A program made the position numbers and the translations under genes. DNA of 64,000 nt, taken from contig NZ_FOLW01000001.1 in the NCBI RefSeq assembly GCF_900112475.1, positions 496,001 through 560,000 on the forward strand. The letters run 5' to 3'. The stretch is from Pragia fontium DSM 5563 = ATCC 49100 (GTDB taxonomy: Bacteria; Pseudomonadota; Gammaproteobacteria; Enterobacterales; Enterobacteriaceae). Positions 54,832 to 63,171 of this stretch are shown here, piece by piece. The notes beneath the pieces are model-generated. The model made no database searches, had not been told where the DNA came from, and saw only the letters and a program-made list of their open reading frames with translations. Numbering within the stretch: position 1 is the first letter of the stretch; each line of letters starts with the position of its first letter.

Positions 54832-55608
54832 TTAATTCGCTGTGCGCTGAATTCTTTTTGAATAGATAATCTTGCCGTCACCCAAGACTTTGGTTTCAAA
54901 ATTTCTTGATTGAAAGCTGTCATCCTGCAAGCTGGCTGACTGTAAATCTTCCGATTTAGAGGCTGAGCTCAGGAAAGGATTACCGGAACGCTTTTTAGAC
55001 GTCGTCTTCGCTACGCGGGTACCTGCATCGCTGTCTGTAAACTTAAAGTTATTAACCAGCATCAAATCAAGAGAAAGTGGATTAACCGCTCTGTCGTTAA
55101 CCCGCAGCTCATAATGCAAATGTGCTCCAGTGCTGCGACCGGTATTGCCCGATAGTGCAATCTTCTGGCCCTGCTTCACTTTCTGCCCTTGCTTAACCAG
55201 AAGTTTACTCAAATGCATATATTGAGTGGAATACTTATTACCGTGGCGGATAACAATATAGTTACCGGCTGAACGACTGAATTTAGCAATAACCACTTCA
55301 CCTGCACCTGTAGACACCACAGTCGAGCCAATGGGCATTGAGAAATCAATTCCTTCATGAGGGGAACGTTTACGAGTAACTGGATTAACACGATTAGGAT
55401 TAAACTGGGAAGTCACTTTAAAAGGCTGAGCCGTCGGATAACGGAATAGAGAAATGTTATCTGCACCTTTATTGATACTCTTCTTCTTAACCGGAGAACT
55501 TTGCTGCGACGCATAAGAACTACCAGCAACCAGTAATAAAGAACAACAAACAAGATTAACTAAGTGTTTCTTCATAAATTTTTTTATTGGATTAACAACG
55601 GACTGCAT
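54832..55608 (-). CDS. Secreted M23 (LytM-type) peptidoglycan endopeptidase, MepM-like
   Basis: 258 residues. The N-terminus is basic, followed by a signal peptide (hydrophobic ~17-32, ending GSSYA). The M23 zinc site is complete: PHEGIDF (His84, Asp88) and GAHLHYEL (His163, His165), with the extra active-site His132 in YMHLSK. QFNPNRVNPVTRKRSPHEG and KVKQGQKIALSGNTGRSTG closely follow the MepM/NlpD LytM domain, which cleaves D-Ala-meso-Dap cross-links. It is shorter than MepM and lacks its LysM/OapA part, so it is essentially signal, linker and catalytic domain. The C-terminus (~185-258) is Ser/Lys-rich and unassigned. AGGA lies 5 nt before this ATG; Met12 is an alternative with a cleaner signal peptide but no ribosome binding site. 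Confidence 0.87.
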   Translation of the reverse strand: MQSVVNPIKKFMKKHLVNLVCCSLLLVAGSSYASQQSSPVKKKSINKGADNISLFRYPTAQPFKVTSQFNPNRVNPVTRKRSPHEGIDFSMPIGSTVVSTGAGEVVIAKFSRSAGNYIVIRHGNKYSTQYMHLSKLLVKQGQKVKQGQKIALSGNTGRSTGAHLHYELRVNDRAVNPLSLDLMLVNNFKFTDSDAGTRVAKTTSKKRSGNPFLSSASKSEDLQSASLQDDSFQSRNFETKVLGDGKIIYSKRIQRTAN

Positions 55609-56094
55609 TATGTCCTATCCCCGCTAAAATTCTCCATTAGCGTACTACCTCATAATAAGCGATATTAAAGTCAGGCCGTATTGTGCCTGATAAGTCGCTT
55701 AAAGTTCGTATATATTTGTAAATGTCACCGATATTGCAATAAAAATGGACGAGAATCTTAAAAAACACAGAAAAAAATTATTTAAAATCAATAAATAAAA
55801 AATAATTAAAAAATCCATAAAAAAAACTTATGACATAGAAGGATTATTTCAACCCAGTTAGTATAACCTGATATAAAATCTACATTACTTAGTCATTTAA
55901 TTAATAAAGTTAACTTTTATCATCCAAACTTATCAAGATATCTAAAATAAACAATCATGTAGCAACACCTGATTACCTAACCTTTTGATAAGTAATATAT
56001 AGATTGGCAACCATCAATTTGAATACTGTTTTTAATATTCGTGGGGCTCAAGCAAAATCCGCTGTTGTAGCCCCGTTAATATCTAAAGATAGCC
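55609..56094. other. Intergenic region between the DUF4153 gene and the M23 gene
   Basis: This 486-bp AT-rich stretch has no credible ORF. A GGGGCT/AGCCCC stem (56043-56074) with a 20-nt loop lies close to the DUF4153 stop and may terminate that gene, but the minus-strand T-run is missing. The rest presumably carries the M23 promoter. Confidence 0.5.
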
Positions 56095-57897
56095 TTATTG
56101 TCGTTCCAGGCTGGGATAATAGATATGCACCTTTTCACCATCAATGTCCAGATCGCCCCATTCTTTCTGCCTGACGTTAATCTCACCGGCGCGTAACGCC
56201 TGAGCAAATCGTTCATTGGTCACATGTGAAGGTGGAAAATAGGTATAACCAATGTTATGCCATTCATCGGCTATCAGGGTAAAAACATAACAAGATATGT
56301 CTAATATTCCCGGTAAATGACACAGCAAATACTCCTCATCACCATCTGTATTTAAATCCAGCGAAGCCACGACACAGGATTCCTCTTCTCGTAAACAGAT
56401 GTGGATATCCATTTGTGAATTACGTAAAACAGCATGCCACCAGCTCTCATCGGGGATCGAGGTACCATTCGCCAATGAAACATTTTGTTGTATTTGTTGA
56501 ATCGTTACCTCAGGAACGGCCTCTGGTGAGCCATGAATCTCGTTGGCCGCCTCCCAACGATGCGTTTTTGACATCACATTTTCCAAACGTAGTTTGAATT
56601 GACTATTGTGATGATAATCAGGGGCATTTTGCAGCCTACGAAGCGCATCTTCCCCCCTACGCCCATTATCGAAACGTAGCATAACTAAATCGAGATCGTC
56701 TGCCGCAATAACACCGTGCGTATAACGCGCCATTTGCCCATTAACGCTAATCCGATAGGGATCGAGCAGTGGTGTATTAACCAAAATCAATAGGGCTAAT
56801 CCCGCTAATAATAGTGACTTATTGATAGCGCCTAACGGTTTTAACCAGCTTTTATGACTACGAATGACGGCAAAGGCATAGCAACAAGCCGCAGCAGTTG
56901 CCATTAATACAATCAGTCCCCCCCACACGCGAAAAGGCGTCCACCCATACTGAACAATGCGCAGCCAAACGGAATAGATAGCTAACAAGGCGTAAGCCGG
57001 TAAGACCAATAGCGAACCGTTAACGATCATACGTAACGGTGTTGGATAAGGCTTTTCCTTTAAACCACTCTGGTATACGACGCTGACGGATAGCGTCAGT
57101 AAAAATACCACCGTAGTCAACAATCCCGCCGCAGACCAAGCGCCGGATAAGGTATTCAGACCAATAAACGGTAGCGTAATAATAAAGAGAAGTGCGACGC
57201 CGGAGAGCAGCGGCAAAAAGCCTTTTACAATTGCGGAGAGAACATTACGCGCCAATTTGGTGAGTTGAATTTGCATCCGGCAGGTCAGAATACCTATCCC
57301 AATAATAAAGCCATTCACCGTATGCATAACGAAATCGTTGCGAAAAAATAGATCCTGAAAAAAATAGATATCAACTAAACCAAAAAGCTCGGCCCCGAGC
57401 CGCAGAATCCCCCAAAATACCCCCATCATGGTTAAGGTAAAAATTAACGTTAGGGTATTCCCCCAGAAATAATCGTAAATACAGGAATAGCCGCCGATCC
57501 ACTGTTTATTTTTAATTCGCGTTTGGAGCCACGGCATAGCCAAGTACAGTATTAATCCCAAACAGAAATAATAAGATCCAGCAATTCTGTCTTTTTGGCT
57601 ATAGCTAACCAACCCAGCCATATTCCAATGAAACCAAGTGGCAAGGCCTAATGCAACAATGGAACAAATGGCTAAGTTTCGCCAGAGTAAACTATCCGTT
57701 ATTCGAACGATGGAAAAAGCCAGTATGGTAGGTAAAACAAATGATAACGTTTGGCCATAGATGACGACCGCTGGATGGATAACTAGCCAACTGTCACTTT
57801 GTTCGCCACGAAACAGATAAATGAGTATTCCCTGCAGCAGACAAACCAACACAATCGCCCAGCGGCTTAATTTCGGTAAGAGCGTATCTATCACCAT
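56095..57897 (-). CDS. DUF4153 domain integral membrane protein
   Basis: 600 residues. About twelve hydrophobic segments fill residues ~10-395, then a soluble C-terminal domain of ~200 residues. SVWLRIVQYGWTPFRVWG and the later DLDLVMLRFDNGRRGEDALRRL match the DUF4153 family found in many Proteobacteria. Family function is unknown. The C-terminal region contains an LDLNTDGDEEY segment that looks like an acidic Ca-binding-type loop, possibly coincidental. The ribosome binding site on minus is modest (GGGAGATAATATATGG). The gene is divergent from the DUF6882-like gene across a 398-bp gap and stands alone. Confidence 0.82.
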   Translation of the reverse strand: MVIDTLLPKLSRWAIVLVCLLQGILIYLFRGEQSDSWLVIHPAVVIYGQTLSFVLPTILAFSIVRITDSLLWRNLAICSIVALGLATWFHWNMAGLVSYSQKDRIAGSYYFCLGLILYLAMPWLQTRIKNKQWIGGYSCIYDYFWGNTLTLIFTLTMMGVFWGILRLGAELFGLVDIYFFQDLFFRNDFVMHTVNGFIIGIGILTCRMQIQLTKLARNVLSAIVKGFLPLLSGVALLFIITLPFIGLNTLSGAWSAAGLLTTVVFLLTLSVSVVYQSGLKEKPYPTPLRMIVNGSLLVLPAYALLAIYSVWLRIVQYGWTPFRVWGGLIVLMATAAACCYAFAVIRSHKSWLKPLGAINKSLLLAGLALLILVNTPLLDPYRISVNGQMARYTHGVIAADDLDLVMLRFDNGRRGEDALRRLQNAPDYHHNSQFKLRLENVMSKTHRWEAANEIHGSPEAVPEVTIQQIQQNVSLANGTSIPDESWWHAVLRNSQMDIHICLREEESCVVASLDLNTDGDEEYLLCHLPGILDISCYVFTLIADEWHNIGYTYFPPSHVTNERFAQALRAGEINVRQKEWGDLDIDGEKVHIYYPSLERQ

Positions 57898-58295
57898 ATA
57901 TTATCTCCCTGATTATTTAGAGGAATACCGAATAAAGCCTATTGAGGTCTTCCTTACTCCCTTGTGAATAACTGTGATAATTACCCTTAGAATCTCGAGT
58001 ATCTTAACCGTTTTTATTTTAATAACGTACTGTACTTACAGGTAATACCTTTATATTAAAAAGTTTGGATAAAAAATAAACTTAACTACCGCTAAAAATA
58101 AAAGCCTATCGTGGCAAGTTAGGATTTGCGCTAATAGAAGCCAGAGGTGAAATCCTCAAGGTGCGTCAATCTTATCACCAAGAACCGTGGGTTAAGATTC
58201 AGAATAATTATCCTGAATAAATCGTGCTGTTTATCAATATTATGACTAAAATACACGCGATTAACGATTTGATTTAGCATAGATATAGGATAGCA
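57898..58295. other. Divergent promoter region; transcription switches strand
   Basis: A 398-bp AT-rich gap between two divergently transcribed genes. Everything annotated to the left is on minus and everything to the right on plus. No ORF or strong palindrome was found. TAAAAT around 58253 is a possible -10 for the plus-strand gene, with a weak -35. Confidence 0.45.
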
Positions 58296-59027
58296 ATGAG
58301 CCTGCTCAGCAAACTTTTTGGTAACAAAAATAAGTCAGCCCCTCATCAAATTATTCAGGCTGAAGGCGATAGCCACTGTCTGAATAAACAGCAACTGATT
58401 GAACGCTATGGCGGCATCGCTCTGGAAAAACAGGGGAACTTTGACGAGCTGGTACAGAATTTCTCATGGGAAGCGGATTTGGATAAAGGCCGCATCAGCT
58501 TCGCCGGGAAAATGTCTTTTCCGCTACAGGTGTTAGGTACACTTTCCTATTCATCCACCACCTGGCTCTGGGCATGGGCTAACAGTCGTTCAGAGATCCC
58601 CCCTGCGTTGTTACAACAAGCGCTAATCTTAAAACAGTATGGAGAAGATGGCAGTATTGACCTACTGTCTAACGGTGAATATGCAGCCGATGACCGAGAT
58701 TTACACATTATCGGTCTGATTGCATCAGGGATGTTCAATGCCAGTGGTTATTACCTTGCCGACTACGAGCGCGGTATGATGTGCGTGACGGTTAAATCAG
58801 ACGATATAGACAGCACATGGCAAGACAGCCACCACGCCATTTTAACCACCTTTCCTCAGCTTATTTCGCTCTATGAAATCAACCATAAAAATGCGCTAAG
58901 CAGCTACCTGAAGCTTAAGGGCTATCAAGTTGTTGATAATGGCAATCAGCTTATCGGCTCGCGCAATGAAGCCGTGATTAACGCCGAGTTTGATGAGCAG
59001 TTTAGGTTGACGAGTTTGAAGGGATAA
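58296..59027 (+). CDS. DUF6882-like protein of unknown function
   Basis: 243 residues, no signal peptide or membrane segment, probably cytosolic. The segment VLGTLSYSSTTWLWAWANS is the Trp-rich core of the DUF6882 family, and IGLIASGMFNASGYYLADYERG is a second conserved block. The last third is more variable. The start has AGGA 7 nt upstream. Function is unknown. It lies upstream of the PAAR effector but is separated by 460 bp containing a hairpin, so it is probably an independent unit. Confidence 0.72.
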   Translation: MSLLSKLFGNKNKSAPHQIIQAEGDSHCLNKQQLIERYGGIALEKQGNFDELVQNFSWEADLDKGRISFAGKMSFPLQVLGTLSYSSTTWLWAWANSRSEIPPALLQQALILKQYGEDGSIDLLSNGEYAADDRDLHIIGLIASGMFNASGYYLADYERGMMCVTVKSDDIDSTWQDSHHAILTTFPQLISLYEINHKNALSSYLKLKGYQVVDNGNQLIGSRNEAVINAEFDEQFRLTSLKG

Positions 59028-59490
59028 TGAGGGCTATAGGGTAATACTTGTCAGTTAAGCTTAATAACAGTGAAAATTTCGTCCACTATTAGTATAGAGA
59101 ATAATTTAACGTTGGAGCACGTGGGCGTGCTCCCTCTCTCAGTTGTCGGCTGAATTCCAGCGCTCAATAAATAAACGCCTCACATTTTCTTAACTGAACA
59201 ACATTAGGGTTATATGGCGCTAACTTTCCCCCTTGTTAGTGACACACCGTTTAGGAAAAATATAAGGATTAGATATGATTTATATAAATTATTAAGAAAT
59301 AAATTGGTTATTTCCCCATGAATACCATAAATAAAATAAATCACTAAAATCATATGATTAATTTAAATTTACACAGGGAATCACAATCTTAAACTTTCTT
59401 TATATATAAAACAAACTACATATAACTTTTCTTTACATCCATTTATTGCTTATTTTTTCTGCTCAATGTTTAAACTAAGCAAGGATGTTT
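59028..59490. other. Intergenic region with hairpin upstream of the PAAR effector
   Basis: About 460 bp without a credible ORF. A perfect 8-bp stem GGAGCACG/CGTGCTCC with a 4-nt loop lies at 59114-59133, without a T-run in either direction. It may end the DUF6882-like transcript or be a small regulatory structure. The second half (59270-59480) is very AT-rich and presumably holds the effector promoter. Confidence 0.5.
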
Positions 59491-61026
59491 ATGGCGAACA
59501 AGCGAGTAGCGGTGGTTGGCGACAGAACAACTACCGGCGGCGTTATTATTACCGGCGCTGATTCATTTTTTGGTGATGGAAAACCCGTCGCTCGCCAAGG
59601 CGACTACGCCACCTGCCCCAAATGCAACAAAGTGGGTACCATTATTCAGGGGCTGAATACCTTTAATATTCATGGGAGAGGAGCTGCGCTAGACGGGTAT
59701 CTTATCGCCTGTGGTTGCCCTACCGGGACTCACCGGATTATTGCCTGCCATAGTATGATATTTGCTGATGATACCCCACAACCAGCACCGTCTGTTAGGG
59801 CTTCATCGGTAGCAAGTGGCACCTCAACCCCAGCATCACTCAGTCAGGACATCGCCCCCCAATCTTCTCAAGCTATACGCTCTAATACGCCTGCCGTTGT
59901 CGAGCCGGTGTTTGCCAAATCCTGCCTACGCGAAAGTGGATGCACTGATGCCGGTACCAGCGCAGAACCCGTTGATAATTTCGGCCAAATGGCATTTTAT
60001 CAAGCGACTGCTTTAGCCGTTTCCGCAGGCACTCGCTCTGTCACTCCAGAAGCCGGGGCGATTGCCGTTCGTTATCTCGGCGGTGCCTCCTCTCGCTTAT
60101 TCGCTGGTCGTCTGTTTACCGCCCCCAACCCGGTTACGGTAGGATTGATTGGTATCTTTTATTCATCGGGTCTGAACAGCGGTGAGCAAGATTATCTCGA
60201 CCAGAAAAAGCTGGAGAGTCTGGCGGCTCAGGGAGGAAGTGCACCGACACGTGTACGTTTTCAATGGGTAAAAGACAGCGCAACCGGCAAGATGACGGTA
60301 AAAGGCTATCATACCGATTCCGGTGAAGTCCCGGTCAAAATGATGAGGTTCAACGCCTCTAGCGGATTCTATGAGTTTTGGGAAGCAGGTGCGCAAGGCC
60401 CTACCATCTTATGGACGCCGGATAATCCGGGCTTTATTGCACCGGAGAATACCGGCAATGACGATGTTTTTCGTCCGCCTCCAACAATTACCGTATTACC
60501 AGAGCCGACAGCCACTGGCGGCTATACTGAACCCTTGCCGATACCGGAAGAAAAGAACTTTAGGGACTATATTCTAGTCCATCCCACCGGTGCCTTTCAG
60601 CCTGTTTATATTTACCTTAGTAAACCGCCGGTGAAGTTACTGGAAGTAGAACTGTATGGTGATTTTGAGGGGCGGTCACGTGGTGGTGAATATGAGGCCG
60701 ATCATATGCCGTCATCGGCCGCAGTTAAGGCATACTTAAGAAGATTAAACCCTTCAATGAATCCAACCGAAATTAATAAAAAGACCAAACAAGTCGCCTC
60801 AATGATTGTTCCAAAAGATGTTCACCGTAAAATTAGTGAGACCTACGGAGGTCGAAATTCACAAACACAGATTGACTATGACTCAAGAGAATTAAAGTCT
60901 GCACTAGATCGGAATTTCGAGGCAGTTAAAAAGGTGCTGAAAGACAATTACGGTGTTACCGAGACTGAACTTGAGCAAGCTCGTGAAAAAATGCACAGAA
61001 TTAACAGAGAACAAGGGTGGTACTGA
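59491..61026 (+). CDS. PAAR / S-type pyocin / nuclease-like T6SS effector
   Basis: 511 residues from the ATG at 59491 (AAGGA 6 nt upstream); an ATG two codons earlier lies too close to the ribosome binding site. Residues ~1-90 form a PAAR domain (VVGDRTTTGGVIITGA, NIHGRGAALDG, paired Cys), the tip of type VI secretion spikes. A Pro/Ser/Ala-rich linker follows. Residues ~215-345 resemble the S-type pyocin/cloacin translocation domain (VRFQWVKDS, MMRFN, GPTILWTPDNPG). The tail (~384-511) carries EADHMPSS (His near 405) and VPKDVHRK, a spacing that suggests a His-Me/HNH-like nuclease. It is followed after 2 bp by immunity genes. No T6SS structural genes are in the window. Nuclease type is tentative; the effector call is strong. 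Confidence 0.88.
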   Translation: MANKRVAVVGDRTTTGGVIITGADSFFGDGKPVARQGDYATCPKCNKVGTIIQGLNTFNIHGRGAALDGYLIACGCPTGTHRIIACHSMIFADDTPQPAPSVRASSVASGTSTPASLSQDIAPQSSQAIRSNTPAVVEPVFAKSCLRESGCTDAGTSAEPVDNFGQMAFYQATALAVSAGTRSVTPEAGAIAVRYLGGASSRLFAGRLFTAPNPVTVGLIGIFYSSGLNSGEQDYLDQKKLESLAAQGGSAPTRVRFQWVKDSATGKMTVKGYHTDSGEVPVKMMRFNASSGFYEFWEAGAQGPTILWTPDNPGFIAPENTGNDDVFRPPPTITVLPEPTATGGYTEPLPIPEEKNFRDYILVHPTGAFQPVYIYLSKPPVKLLEVELYGDFEGRSRGGEYEADHMPSSAAVKAYLRRLNPSMNPTEINKKTKQVASMIVPKDVHRKISETYGGRNSQTQIDYDSRELKSALDRNFEAVKKVLKDNYGVTETELEQAREKMHRINREQGWY

Positions 61027-61028
61027 TT

Positions 61029-61496
61029 ATGACAGTGAATGTAGAAGCGCTTATCCAGAGCTTGGGGAAAACTTATCAAGAAATAATGGATAACGAGTTA
61101 ATTCCGTATATAACTAAACCAACAGGTTCATCGGGTGATCCCTTCCTTAATCTGGATATGGCAAAGGAAGGTATTTTTCTGACTTTTAATCGAAATGACC
61201 GAGTTCTTGTGGATATAACACTAACTATACTTAAAGAAAAAAATGAAAAATACTGTTTTCCGAATGAATTACCCCCACCACTAATTCCTGAAATGAATCG
61301 AACATGGGTCCATAACCTACTAGGAAAACCTGAAAAGGTTGAACCTCCTAAAGTCTTCCTGAAAGATCATTATGGCTGGGTAGAACTATATCGCTACGAG
61401 AATCCAACGATTCCAACCAGTATGCAAATTTCTTATGACCTTCAAGAACGAGCTAAGTACATTTCTTTCTTACCAACGTCAAAAGTTCGCTGGTAG
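61029..61496 (+). CDS. Cognate immunity protein, DUF6392 (pyocin-immunity) family, copy 1
   Basis: 155 residues from the ATG at 61029, two bases after the effector stop (TGATTATG), so translation is coupled; an in-frame GTG at 61017 lies inside the effector gene and is less likely. The sequence opens NVEALIQSLGKTYQEIMD and contains KPTGSSGDP, FPNELPPPL and a C-terminal YISFLPTSKVRW, matching DUF6392 proteins found beside pyocin-type toxins. It is cytosolic, with no signal peptide. It should bind and block the C-terminal nuclease-like domain of the effector. Position directly after the toxin marks it as the matching immunity gene rather than copy 2. Confidence 0.85.
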   Translation: MTVNVEALIQSLGKTYQEIMDNELIPYITKPTGSSGDPFLNLDMAKEGIFLTFNRNDRVLVDITLTILKEKNEKYCFPNELPPPLIPEMNRTWVHNLLGKPEKVEPPKVFLKDHYGWVELYRYENPTIPTSMQISYDLQERAKYISFLPTSKVRW

Positions 61497-61519
61497 CATT
61501 TGGCAACCGAGCTCCAGGA

Positions 61520-61556
61520 TACATAGCATCAACAAAGCACAGGGATAGTACTCATT
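61520..61556 (+). pseudogene. Degenerate remnant of the effector 3' end between the immunity genes
   Basis: Before the second immunity gene, 61530-61562 aligns with the last eleven codons of the effector: cat-agc-atc-aac-aaa-gca-cag-gga-tag-tac-tca against cac-aga-att-aac-aga-gaa-caa-ggg-tgg-tac-tga, 24 of 33 bases identical by my count, with the Trp codon now TAG. Both are followed by TTATGAC and the immunity start. This is best explained as the tail of an older toxin left when cassettes were exchanged. Confidence 0.65.
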
Positions 61557-62024
61557 ATGACCGTGAATGTAGCAGCACTTATCCAGAGCTTAGGGAAAAC
61601 CTATCGGGAAATAATGGATGCTGGGTTAATTCCGTATATAACCAAACCAACAGGTTTTTCCGGGGATGATGTTATTTGTTTAGACATGATTAAAGAGGGT
61701 GTTTTTTTATCATTTTACAGAGAGGGGCAAATATTTAAAGAAATGACATTAAGAATGCTTAATGAGAAAAATGAAAAATACCGCTTTCCCAATAAACTCC
61801 CCTCACCATTAGTACCTGAGATGAATCGAGCATGGATCCATAATAAGTTTGGTGAGCCAGATAAGTCTCAACCACCACAGATGATAATGAAACACCAATT
61901 TGGTTGGACAGAATTATACCCAGTTATAAATGCCCACATCCCAACCAGTATGCAAATTTCTTATGACCTTCAAGAACGAGCTAAGTACATTTCTTTCTTA
62001 CCAACGAAAAAAGTCCGTTGGTAA
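61557..62024 (+). CDS. Second DUF6392-type immunity protein (probable orphan), copy 2
   Basis: 155 residues, the same length as copy 1 and clearly paralogous: NVAALIQSLGKTYREIMD at the start, KPTGFSGDD, FPNKLPSPLVPEMNRAW and a nearly identical last ~27 residues (PTSMQISYDLQERAKY onward). The middle (residues ~48-130) differs more, where toxin contact would be expected. It lies 60 bp after copy 1 in the same orientation. With no toxin gene directly before it, only a degraded tail, it probably protects against a related toxin of other strains. The weak, distant ribosome binding site (AGGGA, ~12 nt) suggests lower expression than copy 1. Confidence 0.83.
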   Translation: MTVNVAALIQSLGKTYREIMDAGLIPYITKPTGFSGDDVICLDMIKEGVFLSFYREGQIFKEMTLRMLNEKNEKYRFPNKLPSPLVPEMNRAWIHNKFGEPDKSQPPQMIMKHQFGWTELYPVINAHIPTSMQISYDLQERAKYISFLPTKKVRW

Positions 62025-62499
62025 CACTTGGTGGCCGAACTCCAAGAGGCATAGCATCAACAGAGAACAGAAATTATAGTCACGTACTGATAAAGATTGA
62101 TGTATTAGTCGCCACTTATTCTGAGCCTGTTCTGTAGTGAAATATGATCACATCTAACAGTCGGCTTTGAGCGAGGAGCAGACGTTCAAGATTGTTTCCA
62201 CTACTGATTAAGACTTTACAAGCATCGCGGTGTATTAGTGAGCTGAGAGCAGGTCACACGATCAGGGAATGTACTGCTTCCTCGCTTTTTCACCTATACA
62301 GTTAAAGTGTGAGGTTCTATTTAATATTATGAGATATAGTGGTTTTTCAATAATCTAATAGAAGTGAGGAACAAATGGGGAGCGGAAATGTGAGGAAATA
62401 AGTGAGAGCCTGTAATATCTTTCCGGTGAACACTTCTTGATTTCATCATAATAATTATGTTTAAATCATGAAGTACCCCCCCCTGACGGAGAGACTTTC
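62025..62499. other. Intergenic region with a second toxin-tail remnant; island boundary candidate
   Basis: 475 bp without a gene. At 62050-62070 the codons cat-agc-atc-aac-aga-gaa-cag again spell the HxINREQ tail of the effector (12 bases are identical to the first remnant, followed by two close codons), then the homology fades. The remainder (62100-62490) has no ORF, repeat or tRNA that I can recognise. It ends in a C-run (62470-62477) just before the ribosome binding site of the next gene, where base composition becomes more GC-rich. Confidence 0.5.
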
Positions 62500-63171
62500 A
62501 TGACCATGCCTTCTTGTATCTTGTATACCGAAGCTGATTCAGATGTTGTACTTAATAAACTGGGTTTTTTAGAAAACGATATTCATGCCGCTCTGACGTC
62601 AGCTTTGTACGAGCGCCGCAAATCCAGCAAGCTTCACCCCGCAGTGGATGCAGGGTTTCGTTTCTGGAGTGAGATGGTTGCCGCAACTCGCCGTGTACTG
62701 ATTGGCAAGGGTAACGGCTGGTCTCCTGAAGTGGTCAAGCGAATGGAAATGGTCGTTAACTCAACCATAGGGGTTAATCTTATTATCACCTCAGGTGATA
62801 GACACACCGGACGTCCTGATGGATTGCCGAAAACTAAAAACGCCAAGGGTGAGGCAACGCGCTCGATTGTTCACAACAATCCTGGCACAGTCGATATGTT
62901 CCAGACGGATACGTTGTATTCAGGCAAATCTGAAATCACGCCGATAGACAGCACCCGCACTTATATCGTCCTGTATTATTATGATGCGGCTAACAAAGAG
63001 GTTCGCTGCGAAGTGTCGTACCCGGTAGGAATGGTGAATCAGGACGGATTTGCCCGCGTAAGCGCATGGAGTGAGCGCATTATTTTGAGTCCTCTGCCGT
63101 TTGAAGGTGCGGATATTTTTCCTGATGAGGATTTCGATGATGACATATCAATTTCTGTTGAAAGCAAATGA
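62500..63171 (+). CDS. Unknown 223-residue protein coupled to an XRE-ImmA/IrrE gene
   Basis: I do not recognise a family. The protein is soluble, without signal peptide or membrane segments. The N-terminal ~75 residues look helical (DIHAALTSALYERRKSS). The middle has GVNLIITSGDRHTGRPDG and SIVHNNPGTVDMFQTD. A beta-rich stretch (TYIVLYYYD, VRCEVSYPVG) follows, and the C-terminus is acidic (DEDFDDDISIS). GGAG lies 8 nt before ATG; a second ATG two codons later is possible. Its stop overlaps the next start (ATGA), so the two products are made together. Base composition is more GC-rich than the neighbouring effector region, suggesting separate acquisition. By position it may be the toxin or effector partner of the metallopeptidase regulator. 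Confidence 0.7.
   Translation: MTMPSCILYTEADSDVVLNKLGFLENDIHAALTSALYERRKSSKLHPAVDAGFRFWSEMVAATRRVLIGKGNGWSPEVVKRMEMVVNSTIGVNLIITSGDRHTGRPDGLPKTKNAKGEATRSIVHNNPGTVDMFQTDTLYSGKSEITPIDSTRTYIVLYYYDAANKEVRCEVSYPVGMVNQDGFARVSAWSERIILSPLPFEGADIFPDEDFDDDISISVESK

Noticed and set aside
62470-62477. C-run as a phase-variable tract
   Set aside because: It is only about eight C and outside a coding region or recognisable promoter; no evidence of switching.
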